64,000 nucleotides of DNA from Nocardiopsis flavescens. GTDB lineage: Bacteria; Actinomycetota; Actinomycetes; Streptosporangiales; Streptosporangiaceae. The translations under genes and the position numbers were made by a program. The stretch spans positions 208,277 to 272,276 of the forward strand of contig NZ_FQZK01000007.1 of the NCBI RefSeq assembly GCF_900141985.1, written 5' to 3'. This document shows, one piece after another, positions 35,777 through 44,612 of this stretch (its first letter is position 1; each line of letters opens with the position of its first letter). The notes beneath the pieces were generated by a model, which worked only from the letters and a program-made list of their open reading frames with translations, was not told the origin of the DNA and ran no database searches.

Positions 35777-35809
35777 CGGGGTGGGCGGCCGGTGACCCCG
35801 CCCACCCCG
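35777..35809 (-). terminator. gltX terminator
   Basis: Perfect 12-bp stem (35777-35788 / 35798-35809) about 45 nt after the gltX stop. Confidence 0.75.
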
Positions 35810-35854
35810 TTCCGAGCCCCCGCGAGCAGGGGACTCACGCGCCCGGCGGCGTTC

Positions 35855-37300
35855 TCACGCCTGCCCGGCCGCCCCCTGGGCGCGCAGCCTCTCCAGAGCC
35901 GCGGCCACGCGCGCCAGGACGCGCTCGCGGCCCAGCAGCTCCAGCGACTCGAACAGCGGCAGGCCGACGGTGCGGCCGGTGACCGCCACGCGCACGGGGG
36001 CCTGGGCCTTGCCGAGCTTGAGGCCCAGGCCGGCGCCGGCCTCCTCGGTGGCGGTCTTGAGCGCCTCGGCTCCCCACTCCAGGCCGGGGTCGGAGAAGCG
36101 CTCCAGGGCGGCGGCGAGCATCTCCTCGCCCACCCCGGGCTTCATGGCCTTGGCCCAGCTCTTCTCGTCCCGCACCGGCTCGTCCAGGAACAGGAAGTCG
36201 ACGTTGGGCACGATCTCCGACAGCACCGCCACCCGGCTCTGGGCCAGCGGCGCGACCGCCCGGAACACCTCCGGGTCGTAGTCGGCGGCGTCCCAGGGGA
36301 CGCCCCCACCGGTCAGCCAGGGGGTGCAGCGCTCGACGAACGCGTCGACGGAGAGCGCGCGGATGTACTCGCCGTTGAAGGCGCGCAGCTTCTTCTCGTC
36401 GAAGAACGCGCTGGAGGCGTTGACGTCGCCGACGCGGAACAGCGGGACCATCTCCGCCCACGGCATGATCTCCCGGTCCTCACCCGGCGCCCAGCCCAGC
36501 AGCATCAGGTAGTTGACCATCGCCTCGGCCAGGTAGCCCTCCTCCTGGTAGGACTCCAGGGCGACCTTGTCGCGGCGCTTGGACAGCTTCTTGCGCTGCT
36601 CGTTGACGATGACGGGCAGGTGCGCCCACACCGGCGGGGTGTGGCCCAGCGCCTCCCACAGCAGCTGCTGCTTGGGGGTGTTGGACAGGTGCTCCTCGCC
36701 GCGGACGACCTGGTTGATGCCCATCTCGACGTCGTCGACCACGTTGGCCAGCACGAACAGCGGGGAGCCGTCCGCACGGGCGATCACGAAGTCCTCGATG
36801 GCGGAGTGGGCGAACTCCACCCGGCCGCGGATCCGGTCGTCGACGACCGTCGGGCCGCCCTCGGGGACGCGGAAGCGCAGCGCGCGGCCGGGCCCGGCCT
36901 CCAGGCCGCGGTCGCGGCAGAAGCCGTCGTAGCCCAGGTTGGGGTTGTCGCGGCGCGCCTCCAGCTGCTCGCGGGTGCAGTCGCAGTAGTAGGCGCTGCC
37001 GTTCTTGTACAGCTCCTGCGCGGTCTCGCGGTGCTTGTCGGCGTAGGCGGACTGGAAGTAGGGCCCCTCGAAGTGGGGGTCGTCCTCCCCGATGCCCAGC
37101 CAGGCCAGGGCGCGGATGATGCCCTCGGTCCACTCCGGGCGGTTGCGCGCGGCGTCGGTGTCCTCGATGCGCAACACCATGCGCCCCTCGGGCCGCTGCT
37201 GTGCCAGAGCCCAGTTGAAGAGCGCGGATCGGGCGCCGCCGACGTGGAACATGCCCGTAGGGGACGGGGCGAAGCGGGTACGAATCGAAGTCTCGGTCAC
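35855..37300 (-). CDS. gltX: Glutamyl-tRNA synthetase
   Basis: Class I synthetase, 481 aa. The HIGH-type motif is [19 protein letters not shown] near residue 10 and the KMSKS-type motif KLSKR near 255. A Cys-rich segment ([14 protein letters not shown]) matches the zinc-binding insert. The GTG at 37300 ([15 protein letters not shown]) was selected because the upstream codon GTA cannot start. It sits next to the tRNA-Glu/Gln genes. Because gatB is also present, it probably charges both tRNA-Glu and tRNA-Gln (non-discriminating), with GatCAB correcting the latter. Confidence 0.97.
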   Translation of the reverse strand: MTETSIRTRFAPSPTGMFHVGGARSALFNWALAQQRPEGRMVLRIEDTDAARNRPEWTEGIIRALAWLGIGEDDPHFEGPYFQSAYADKHRETAQELYKNGSAYYCDCTREQLEARRDNPNLGYDGFCRDRGLEAGPGRALRFRVPEGGPTVVDDRIRGRVEFAHSAIEDFVIARADGSPLFVLANVVDDVEMGINQVVRGEEHLSNTPKQQLLWEALGHTPPVWAHLPVIVNEQRKKLSKRRDKVALESYQEEGYLAEAMVNYLMLLGWAPGEDREIMPWAEMVPLFRVGDVNASSAFFDEKKLRAFNGEYIRALSVDAFVERCTPWLTGGGVPWDAADYDPEVFRAVAPLAQSRVAVLSEIVPNVDFLFLDEPVRDEKSWAKAMKPGVGEEMLAAALERFSDPGLEWGAEALKTATEEAGAGLGLKLGKAQAPVRVAVTGRTVGLPLFESLELLGRERVLARVAAALERLRAQGAAGQA

Positions 37301-37400
37301 GCCTACCAGGGTATTGCCGAACGGAGTGCCCGGGCCCCGGCCCGCCGGCCGCACACGGCGCCGCGGGGGTCCGGGCGGTGGGTCCGGGCCCGCCGCCGGC

Positions 37401-38414
37401 TCAGGAGGGCTCGGGCAGGGGGCGGGGGTAGGGCCCGCCCAGCCCGTGCGCCTCGGCGAGCACGTCGGCGAAGGCCGCCGCGATCTTGGTCTCGCCGCGC
37501 GCGTTGGGGTGGGTGCCGTCGTAGGTGTCGGCCGCCACGTCCCACTTCTCGCGTTCGGCGATGTCGACGCTGGTCACCGGGGAGCGCTCGGTGGACAGCT
37601 CCGCGGTGAGGTCGCGCACCAGGACGTTGTAGGAGTACAGGCGCAGCGCGAACCCGGGGTCGTTGTCGGCGTAGGCGATGGGCAGCGCCTCGGCCAGCAC
37701 GATCTTCACGTCGGGGTTGCCCTCGCGGGCGCCCGCGACGTACCGGCGCAGCCGCTCCTCCATCTCGTCCATCCCGATCGGCCACAGCAGGTCGTTGACG
37801 CCGATGAGGGCGCACAGCACGTCGGGCTCGTAGCGGCCGACCTCCTCCCCGATGCTGGCCGCGGCGTCGCGCAGGGTCCGGCCCCACACGGCGTTGTGGT
37901 CCTGGTCGAAGTCGGGGTCGCGGTACTCGCCGGTGCCGGGGTCCCCGTCGTCGCCCGGCCAGCCGTGGTCGACGAGTTCGGCGAGGGCCTCGGCGTCCTC
38001 GGGCGAGAGGGCGGGGGCCGCGGCGTCCTCGGGCCCCTCCCCCTGCCCGGCGGGCCCGCCGGCGGTGGGCTCCGCCGTGGGTGCCTCCCCGTCGGTGGGC
38101 ACCGGGATGATCATGTCGGTGGTGGCCGGGTCGGTGTAGGGGCCGACGAAGTCCAGCCCCTCGACGCCGGGCTCCAGGTGGTTCCACAGGTGGTAGCGCC
38201 ACGTCCGGTCGCCGTTGGCCCCCTGTGTCATGGAGTCTCCGGCGAGCATGACGCGCAGTGTTCCGCTCACGGGTGTTTCGGCCTCCGCTCGGGAGTCGGT
38301 TCCACGGTCGTCCGTGCGTGTCGCCCACACATAGCCGCCGCCCGCGACCACCGCGAGGGCGAGGAGGCCGGACAGGACCAGCGTGCCGGTACGGCGGGTC
38401 GGGGGAACGGCCAC
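37401..38414 (-). CDS. Secreted SGNH/GDSL hydrolase
   Basis: 337 aa. An N-terminal signal/anchor helix ([20 protein letters not shown]) precedes an extracytoplasmic esterase/lipase domain with block [11 protein letters not shown] (nucleophile Ser), block III GVNDLL and block V DGTHPN (catalytic Asp/His). A ~50-residue Pro/Glu/Ala-rich insertion (about 100-150) separates blocks I and III. GTG 38414 has GGAGG about 8 nt upstream. It lies between the FAHD gene and gltX, two genes that are often direct neighbours in actinobacteria. Substrate unknown. Confidence 0.88.
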   Translation of the reverse strand: MAVPPTRRTGTLVLSGLLALAVVAGGGYVWATRTDDRGTDSRAEAETPVSGTLRVMLAGDSMTQGANGDRTWRYHLWNHLEPGVEGLDFVGPYTDPATTDMIIPVPTDGEAPTAEPTAGGPAGQGEGPEDAAAPALSPEDAEALAELVDHGWPGDDGDPGTGEYRDPDFDQDHNAVWGRTLRDAAASIGEEVGRYEPDVLCALIGVNDLLWPIGMDEMEERLRRYVAGAREGNPDVKIVLAEALPIAYADNDPGFALRLYSYNVLVRDLTAELSTERSPVTSVDIAEREKWDVAADTYDGTHPNARGETKIAAAFADVLAEAHGLGGPYPRPLPEPS

Positions 38415-38502
38415 TTCGGTACCCCTCCGTTCGGTCTCAGGACGGCGCGGGGGCCGCCGCCCGGGTCGGTGCGGCCCGGCCTGGCGGCCGGGCCGGGGAC
38501 GG

Positions 38503-39303
38503 TCAGTCCCGGGCCACGACCCGGTTGCTGATGGTGCCCAGGCGCTCCACCGTGACCGAGACCTCCTGGCCGACCCGCACCGGGCCGACGCCGGCGGGTG
38601 TGCCGGTGAGGAGGACGTCGCCGGGGAGCAGCGTCATGAATGAGGTGACGTAGGAGATCATGCCCGGGATGTCATGGATGAACTGTGACGTTCGCCCGCT
38701 CTGGCGGATCTCGCCGTCCACGGTGGTCGTGACCGCCAGGTCCTGCGCCTCCTCGATGCTCAGCCCGGTGGTGATCCACGGTCCGATCGGGCAGAAGGAG
38801 TCGAACCCCTTGGCCCGGGTCCACTGCTTGTCCTTCTTCTGCAGGTCGCGGGCGGTGACGTCGTTGGCCACGGTGTAACCGAAGATGACGTCGGCGGCCC
38901 GCTCCCGCGGCACCTCGCGGCAGGGCCGGGAGATGACGATGGCCAGTTCGCCCTCGAAGTCGACCCGCTCGGAGACCGACGGGTGGAAGATGGGGTCCAC
39001 GGGCCCGGCCACGGCCGTGGAGGGCTTGAGGAAGACCACGGGCTCGTCCGTGGCCTCGCCGGTGATGTCCTGCATCTCCGCGACGTGGTCGGCGTAGTTC
39101 TTGCCGATGCAGACCACCTTGGTGGGCAGGACCGGCGACAGCAGGCGAACGTCGGCCAGCTTCGCCCGCTCCCCGGTCACCTGGATGTCCCCGAGCAGGG
39201 GGTGTCCGTTGAGCCTGGCGACGTACTCGCCGCCGCTGTCGGAATCGGTCTCGACCAGGCCGAAGCCGACCTCGTCACCGACCGCGAACCGTGCGATGCG
39301 CAC
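38503..39303 (-). CDS. Fumarylacetoacetate hydrolase (FAHD) family protein
   Basis: 266 aa, with VVCIGKNYADHVAEM, the metal-binding DFEGELAIVI region and LLPGDVLLTGTPAGVGPV. Family members hydrolyse C-C bonds or decarboxylate (acylpyruvases, oxaloacetate decarboxylase, HpcE-type isomerases). The substrate cannot be assigned. GTG 39303 has GGGAGG 7 nt upstream. The gene is commonly found upstream of gltX in actinobacteria, which suggests a housekeeping metabolite-repair role rather than aromatic catabolism. Confidence 0.92.
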   Translation of the reverse strand: MRIARFAVGDEVGFGLVETDSDSGGEYVARLNGHPLLGDIQVTGERAKLADVRLLSPVLPTKVVCIGKNYADHVAEMQDITGEATDEPVVFLKPSTAVAGPVDPIFHPSVSERVDFEGELAIVISRPCREVPRERAADVIFGYTVANDVTARDLQKKDKQWTRAKGFDSFCPIGPWITTGLSIEEAQDLAVTTTVDGEIRQSGRTSQFIHDIPGMISYVTSFMTLLPGDVLLTGTPAGVGPVRVGQEVSVTVERLGTISNRVVARD

Positions 39304-39456
39304 CTGTTGTCCTCCCAGATCGACACGTTTGCGCTTGAAGGTTATCCGCGCCCGCCCCCGACGGCACGACGGCGGTGCCGCACCTTCGGCTTGTCCCTCG
39401 GAAGGGGCCCGGTCGTGGCATGCTGGGGTCCGTCATCCGCTACTGAGAGGTGCTCC

Positions 39457-40344
39457 GTGCCCACGTCCGCTCCGTCCTCCGGAGGCCGCCGCGGTGGTCG
39501 CCGCCGGACCCGCCGGTACTCGGCGGGACTCGCCCTGGGCCTGTGCCTGGTCTCGGGCGCCTCCACCGTGCTGATGGTCAGCGTGCCGCCGCCGCTGGAG
39601 GACTCCGGCACCCCCGCGGGCTCCTCCGCCCCGGTCGGCGACGGGGTGCCCGACGGCAGTGGGGCCCCGCCGGTGGCCGGCGCCGAGGGGCGGAGCGAGA
39701 CCCCGCCCGCCGCGCCGTCGCCCTCCGCGTCCCCCGCCGAGGAGGAGGGGGAGGAGGAGCCGGTGCTGCTGCGCTCGGTCGTGGAGGAGGTCGACACCGC
39801 GAGCGGGGACTTCTCCGTGATGAAGGGCGAGGGCGACGTCATGGGCGAGGGGCCGGTGACGACGTTCGCGGTCGAGGTCGAGAAGGGCCTGCCCGGCGAG
39901 GCCCGGGACTTCGTCGACGCCGTGGAGCTGATCCTGGGCGACCCGCGCAGCTGGGGCGACGACGGGAAGCGGTCGCTACAGCGCGTGGACGGCGACGACG
40001 CCGACGTCCGGGTCCTGCTGGCCGCCCCCGACACGGTGGACCGCATGTGCGCGCCGCTGCGCACCAACGGGTACGTCTCCTGCGCCAACGGCAACCGGGC
40101 CGTCATCAACCAGAACCGCTGGGTGTCCGGCGTCCCGCACTTCGACGGCGACCTGGAGACCTACCGCGTCTACCTGATCAACCACGAGGTGGGCCACACC
40201 CTGGGCCACGGCCACGTGTTCTGCTCCGGCGAGGGCGAGGTCGCCCCGGTGATGCAGCAGCAGACGCTGGACCTCCAGGGATGCGAGGCCAACGGGTGGG
40301 TGCACCCGGACAACGACCCTCCCGAGGACGGGTCGGACGACTGA
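39457..40344 (+). CDS. DUF3152 zinc-metalloprotease-like secreted protein
   Basis: 295 aa. An Arg-rich N-terminus and one hydrophobic signal anchor (about 28-48) are followed by a ~65-residue Pro/Ser/Glu linker and a C-terminal DUF3152 domain. The domain has a metzincin-like HEVGHTLGHGH motif and later Cys residues (CAPLRTNGYVSCANG, FCSGEG, DLQGCEANG), probably disulfide-bonded. The HExxH-type site suggests a zinc protease, but no member's substrate is known to me. GTG 39457 has GAGG about 7 nt upstream. It is 28 bp ahead of the Rieske gene, so the two are probably co-transcribed. Confidence 0.88.
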   Translation: MPTSAPSSGGRRGGRRRTRRYSAGLALGLCLVSGASTVLMVSVPPPLEDSGTPAGSSAPVGDGVPDGSGAPPVAGAEGRSETPPAAPSPSASPAEEEGEEEPVLLRSVVEEVDTASGDFSVMKGEGDVMGEGPVTTFAVEVEKGLPGEARDFVDAVELILGDPRSWGDDGKRSLQRVDGDDADVRVLLAAPDTVDRMCAPLRTNGYVSCANGNRAVINQNRWVSGVPHFDGDLETYRVYLINHEVGHTLGHGHVFCSGEGEVAPVMQQQTLDLQGCEANGWVHPDNDPPEDGSDD

Positions 40345-40372
40345 CCACCTCCCCGAGGAGAGAGGCCGCACC

Positions 40373-40846
40373 GTGTGCGAGCGCCGTGCCCCCGTGAACC
40401 TTCCCATCCCGGCCTCCCCGGTGAGCAGACGGGCGGCCCTGGGTGTGGTGACCGCGGGCGCGGTCACCGGTGCCGTCGCCGCCTGTGCGAGCCCCGCAGG
40501 GGATTCCGGTGCCCCTTCCTCCCCGGCGCCCGGGACCGACGCGGCGCCCTCGCCGGAGGAGTCCGTGGCGACCGTCGACGAGGTGCCGGTCGGCGGGGGC
40601 GTCGTCCTGGCCGGCGCCGCCGTGGTCCTCACCCAGCCGCGGGAGGGCGAGTTCCGGGCGTTCTCCACCACCTGCACCCACGAGGGGTGCCCGGTGGACG
40701 AGGTGGCCGACGGGGAGATCGTGTGCCCGTGCCACGGCAGCCGGTTCTCCATCGCCGACGGCTCCCGCACGGACGGCCCGGCCACGGAGCCGCTGGAGGA
40801 GTACCCGGTGTCCGTCACCGGCGAGGGCGGCCTGGTCGTCGGCTGA
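40373..40846 (+). CDS. Tat-exported Rieske [2Fe-2S] lipoprotein
   Basis: 157 aa. The N-terminus carries a twin-arginine signal (SRRAALGVVTAGAVTG) ending in a lipobox-like VAAC, then a Ser/Pro linker. The Rieske domain has both cluster-binding boxes, CTHEGC and CPCHGS. It is much shorter than QcrA and lacks multiple transmembrane helices, so it is not the cytochrome bc subunit. Many actinomycetes have such stand-alone Rieske lipoproteins of unknown partner. GTG 40373 follows GAGAGG. Confidence 0.9.
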   Translation: MCERRAPVNLPIPASPVSRRAALGVVTAGAVTGAVAACASPAGDSGAPSSPAPGTDAAPSPEESVATVDEVPVGGGVVLAGAAVVLTQPREGEFRAFSTTCTHEGCPVDEVADGEIVCPCHGSRFSIADGSRTDGPATEPLEEYPVSVTGEGGLVVG

Positions 40847-40940
40847 GGACCGGCGCGGCCCGCGGCGGGCCCGGCGGGACCGGCGGTCCGGCCGACGCAG
40901 GAAACGGCACCGGGCCGCCCGGGGGCGGGCCCGGGCACGC

Positions 40941-40971
40941 CCGCGGGCCGGGGCGTCGCCCCGGCCCGCGG
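40941..40971. terminator. Bidirectional terminator Rieske / ugpB
   Basis: Perfect 14-bp stem (40941-40954 / 40958-40971, 3-nt loop) between converging genes. Confidence 0.8.
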
Positions 40972-40992
40972 CTCCGGCCCGGTCGGCGCGGG

Positions 40993-42390
40993 TCACTCCT
41001 CCACGGAGGCGTTGTACTCCTCGATGGGGGTGTTCAGCCGTTCGGCGGCGGCGGCCATGGCCTCCTCCGCCGGGGTGTCGCTGGTGAGGGCGGTCTCCCA
41101 GCCCTCCTCGGCGGTGGCGCGCGCCTCCGCCATGACGCCCATCATGCAGCCGGCGGTGTTCTCGTTGATCTCGGAGTCGGCGAGCTGGGCGGCCGCGACG
41201 GAGAACTGCGGGAACTCCTCGGCGCGCTCCTGCGCCTCCGGGCCGTCGTAGCCCTCGGTGTTCACGGAGAGGTAGCCGGTCCCGGCGTGCCAGGCGGACT
41301 GGGACTCGGGGGTGAGCAGGAACTGCACGAACTCCCAGGAGGCGCGGACCTCCTGCTCGCTGTGGCCCTCGCCGTTGATCCACAGGGAGGCGCCGCCGAT
41401 GATCGAGCCGCCCGGGTCCCCCTCGGAGACGAGCGGGTAGTACCCGGCGCCCACCTCGAAGTCGGACTGCTCGATGAAGCCGCCCAGGGCGCCGGTGGAC
41501 TCCAGGGTCATGGCGACGCGGCCCGAGTTGAACGCGGCCTGGGCCTCGTCGGTGTTGCGGCCGATCTGCAGGGCCAGCTCGTCGTCGATCATGCCCTGCC
41601 ACCACTCGACCAGCTCGACGACCTTCGGGTCGTCGAAGAGCACCTCGGAGGCGCGGCCGCTGCGGCCGTTGGAGTTGTCGCAGTAGGGGGCTCCGGCGCG
41701 GGCCATGAACTGCTCGATGAACCAGCCGTAGACGGCGGCGCCGAAGCCGTACTGCACCACGGTGCCGTCGTCGTCCCGGACGGTCAGCTCCTCGGCGGCC
41801 TCGCGGATCTGCGCGAGGTCGGCGGGCGGGGAGTCCGGGTCCAGTCCCGCCTCCTCGAAGGCGTCCCGGTTGATGTACATCAGCGGGGTGGAGTTGTTGA
41901 ACGGGAAGGAGCGCAGGTCGCCGTCGACCGTGAAGTAGTTGAGCAGCGCGGGCTCGACGGAGCCGGTGTCGTAGCCGTCGGCGTCGATGAAGGACTGCGC
42001 GGGGACGGTCCGGCCGGAGTCGATCATGAACTGGGTGCCCAGGTCGAAGATCATGATCAGCTCGGCGGTCTCGCCCTGCTGGATGGCCGCGCGGTGGTTG
42101 GCCAGGGCGGTGTCGTAGTCGCCCTGGAAGGAGCCGGTGACCTCGACGCGGCCCTCGTTCCGGGCGTTGAAGTCCTCGATGAGGCCGTCGAGGACCTGGC
42201 CGTTGGTGGCGTCCATGCTGTGCCAGAACTCGACCTGGACGGCTTCGTCCAGGCCCTCCAGGACGTCCGCGCCGGGGGCGGTGAGGGTGCTGTCACCGCC
42301 GCCGCCTCCGGAACAGCCGCTCAGGAGCAGGCCGAGGCCGGTGATCAGCGCGGCGGCACGGACCGTGTGCCGCCGGGGGGAGATGCTCAT
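40993..42390 (-). CDS. ugpB: UgpB-like ABC transporter substrate-binding lipoprotein
   Basis: 465 aa. Signal peptide with lipobox LLLSGC (Cys near 26). The mature protein follows E. coli UgpB closely at diagnostic sites: VEFWHSMD, DYDTALANHRAAI, FNNSTPLMYINRDAF, IIGGASLWINGEG and AWHAGTGYLSVN. This makes sn-glycerol-3-phosphate or a glycerophosphodiester the likely ligand, though related binding proteins take other sugars. It is last in the ugpA-ugpE-ugpB operon and followed by a strong terminator. ATG 42390. Confidence 0.85.
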   Translation of the reverse strand: MSISPRRHTVRAAALITGLGLLLSGCSGGGGGDSTLTAPGADVLEGLDEAVQVEFWHSMDATNGQVLDGLIEDFNARNEGRVEVTGSFQGDYDTALANHRAAIQQGETAELIMIFDLGTQFMIDSGRTVPAQSFIDADGYDTGSVEPALLNYFTVDGDLRSFPFNNSTPLMYINRDAFEEAGLDPDSPPADLAQIREAAEELTVRDDDGTVVQYGFGAAVYGWFIEQFMARAGAPYCDNSNGRSGRASEVLFDDPKVVELVEWWQGMIDDELALQIGRNTDEAQAAFNSGRVAMTLESTGALGGFIEQSDFEVGAGYYPLVSEGDPGGSIIGGASLWINGEGHSEQEVRASWEFVQFLLTPESQSAWHAGTGYLSVNTEGYDGPEAQERAEEFPQFSVAAAQLADSEINENTAGCMMGVMAEARATAEEGWETALTSDTPAEEAMAAAAERLNTPIEEYNASVEE

Positions 42391-42460
42391 GCTTCGTCGC
42401 TTCCTCTGGTCGGTAAAGGGACCGCTCCCGCGTCCGCGGGGGGCGGTGGATCGGGACCGG

Positions 42461-43348
42461 CTACTTCACCGCGCCGGCCGTGAGCCCGCGGACGATGAAG
42501 CGCTGTCCGAAAATCACGAGGGCGAGGGTGGGCAGGACGGAGAGCGCCGCACCGGCCAGCAGCAGGCCGGGGTTGGAGGCCTCGCCGGTCTTGAGGCTGT
42601 TCAGGCCGATCTGGAGGGTCTGCATGTCGGTGCTGCGCGTGATGATCAGCGGCCAGAAGTACATGTTCCAGCTGGTGATGAACACGTAGACGCCGACGGC
42701 GGAGAGCGCGGGGCGGCTGAGCGGGACGAGGACCGTCCACAGGAACCGCAGGTGCCCCATGCCGTCCATGCGCGCGGCGTCGTACAGCTCCCGGGGGAAC
42801 TGCTTGAAGCTCTGGCGCAGCAGGAACGTGCCGAAGGCGTAGGCCAGGAAGGGCATCACCAGGCCGGCGAAGGTGTCGGTGAGGCCCCAGGAGCCGATCG
42901 TGAGGTAGTTGGGGATGAAGGTGGCCTCGCCCGGGACCATCAGGGTCGCCAGGAACAGGGCGAACACCACGGCCGACCCGCGAAAGCGCAGGAAGACGAA
43001 GGCGTACGCGGCCAGGGACGAGGTGGCCAGCTGGGAGACCGTGATGATGCCCGCCATGAGGAGCGAGTTCCCGTACATCCGCACCAGCGGCACGGCGTTC
43101 AGGACCCCGGTGATGTTGTCCGTGTGCAGGCCGGTGGGCAGCAGCGGGGCGGGGAAGCCGGACAGCTCCCGGGGGTCCATGAACGCCCCGACGACCGCGT
43201 AGTACAGCGGGAACAGGGTCGGTACCAGGAACACGAGCAGCAGCAGGTAGAGCACCGCGCGGCCGAGCAGGAAGCGCGGGGTGGGCCGGTGGCGGCGCCG
43301 GACCGCCGGGGCGGCGGGGGCGGGACCGGCCAGGGGGGCGGCGGTCAT
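42461..43348 (-). CDS. ugpE: ABC transporter permease, UgpE-like
   Basis: 295-aa MalG/UgpE-type permease with six transmembrane helices. The EAA loop that contacts the ATPase is DAARMDGMGHLRFLWTVLVP. The typical terminal helix and FGQRFIVRGLTAGAVK tail are present. ATG 43348 overlaps the ugpA stop (ATGA), showing translational coupling. An N-terminal ~25-residue Ala/Pro stretch is cytoplasmic. Confidence 0.9.
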   Translation of the reverse strand: MTAAPLAGPAPAAPAVRRRHRPTPRFLLGRAVLYLLLLVFLVPTLFPLYYAVVGAFMDPRELSGFPAPLLPTGLHTDNITGVLNAVPLVRMYGNSLLMAGIITVSQLATSSLAAYAFVFLRFRGSAVVFALFLATLMVPGEATFIPNYLTIGSWGLTDTFAGLVMPFLAYAFGTFLLRQSFKQFPRELYDAARMDGMGHLRFLWTVLVPLSRPALSAVGVYVFITSWNMYFWPLIITRSTDMQTLQIGLNSLKTGEASNPGLLLAGAALSVLPTLALVIFGQRFIVRGLTAGAVK

Positions 43349-44274
43349 GCGTAGTGCACCTTCCGCTCGATGACTCCGAACTGGACCGCGGTGCACACCA
43401 GCACCACCAGCAGCAGGACGAGGGCTTGGGCGCTGGCCCGGCCGAAGTCGCTGGTGCTGTAGGCGAAGGCCTCCTCGAAGATCGAGTAGACCAGGGTGGT
43501 CGTGGAGCCGCTGGGCCCGCCGCGGGTGAGGATGTGGATCTGCCCGAAGCCCTGGAGGGCGTTGATCGTGGAGATCACGACGAGGAAGAACAGCTGCGGG
43601 CCGAGCAGGGGCACGGTGACGTCGCGGGCCAGGCGCACGCCGGTGGCGCCGTCGATGCGGGCGGCCTCGTTGACCTCCCTGGGGATGGACCCGATCCCGG
43701 CGGCCAGGACGAGCACCCCGTAGCCGAGGTTCATCCAGACGGTCGTGATGCACACCGACCACAGGGCCATCTCCTGCGAGGTGAGCCAGGGGACCTGGGA
43801 CAGGCCCAGCCGGTACAGGACGCCGTTGAGCACGCTGTTCCCCGAGCTGTAGAACACCACGAAGATCACCGAGGCGCTGGCCACGGAGAAGGCGAACGGC
43901 AGGGCGAAGGCCCCGCGCAGGAAGCGCTGCCCGCGGATGACGCCCTCCAGCAGCAGGACGACCGCGAGCGCGCCGAGCACCCCGGGCACGACCGTGCCGA
44001 GCGTGAAGAGCAGGGTGGTGAGCAGGACCCGGCCGAACTCGGGGGAGGCCATCTCGGCGAAGTGGCTGAGGCCCACGAACCGGTTGGGCCGCCCGATGAT
44101 GTCGTTGCCGTGCATCGACAGGTAGACGGTCCGGCCCAGCGGGTAGGCGAGGAAGAGGGCGAAGACCGCGATGGAGGGGGCCAGGAACGCCCACGCCAGC
44201 GCGGTCTCCCGGGTGCGGGGGCGCCGTGGCGGCGCGGTCGCGGGGGACGGCGTGGCCGTGACGGTGCTGGTCAC
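43345..44274 (-). CDS. ugpA: ABC transporter permease, UgpA-like
   Basis: 309-aa MalF/UgpA-type permease with six transmembrane helices and the EAA motif NEAARIDGATGVRLARDVTVPLL. The chosen start is GTG 44274, which follows a G-rich ribosome-binding site; the frame is open further upstream but that part is atypical. It is the first gene of the operon. No ATP-binding subunit is encoded nearby, so the transporter probably shares a general ATPase (MsiK/UgpC type) encoded elsewhere. A PHO-box-like repeat array lies 133 bp upstream. Confidence 0.9.
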   Translation of the reverse strand: MTSTVTATPSPATAPPRRPRTRETALAWAFLAPSIAVFALFLAYPLGRTVYLSMHGNDIIGRPNRFVGLSHFAEMASPEFGRVLLTTLLFTLGTVVPGVLGALAVVLLLEGVIRGQRFLRGAFALPFAFSVASASVIFVVFYSSGNSVLNGVLYRLGLSQVPWLTSQEMALWSVCITTVWMNLGYGVLVLAAGIGSIPREVNEAARIDGATGVRLARDVTVPLLGPQLFFLVVISTINALQGFGQIHILTRGGPSGSTTTLVYSIFEEAFAYSTSDFGRASAQALVLLLVVLVCTAVQFGVIERKVHYA

Positions 44275-44406
44275 GCCCCCTCCCCGGCCGGTGAGGGTGG
44301 TGGGTGAGGACACGTCCCGCAGTCTTGTCCGGGCGGATGACCGGTATCCCGCCGTCGGGAGAACGGTGCGCCAACGGGGGGACGCGGGGCGGTTTCGTCC
44401 AAGATC

Positions 44407-44449
44407 GGTCACCACTCGTCACTTGCCGGTCATCGGAAGTTCACAGTTT
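44407..44449. promoter_or_regulatory. PHO-box-like direct-repeat array upstream of ugpA
   Basis: Four consecutive units on the plus strand: GGTCACCACT (44407), CGTCACTTGCC (44417), GGTCATCGGAA (44428) and GTTCACAGTTT (44439). The TCA cores are spaced 10, 11 and 11 bp. Streptomyces PhoP boxes are 11-bp direct repeats beginning G(G/T)TCA. Position ahead of glycerol-phosphate transport genes supports the call. Confidence 0.6.
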
Positions 44450-44545
44450 CGAGTGGTCCGGGACACAGTGGCTATATCCTTCGCGCCAGGTATCCCTTAC
44501 CCGTAAGTAAGGTTCCGCCGGTTCTGCCCCCTTCCGGATACGCGA

Positions 44546-44583
44546 CGGGCCCCTCGTCCGGTTTCCTCCGGACGAGGGGCCCG
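44546..44583 (-). terminator. cimA terminator
   Basis: Perfect 16-bp stem (44546-44561 / 44568-44583, 6-nt loop) starting about 30 nt after the cimA stop. Confidence 0.85.
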
Positions 44584-44612
44584 TTCGGCCGCGGCGCGTG
44601 GCGGCCCGGCCG

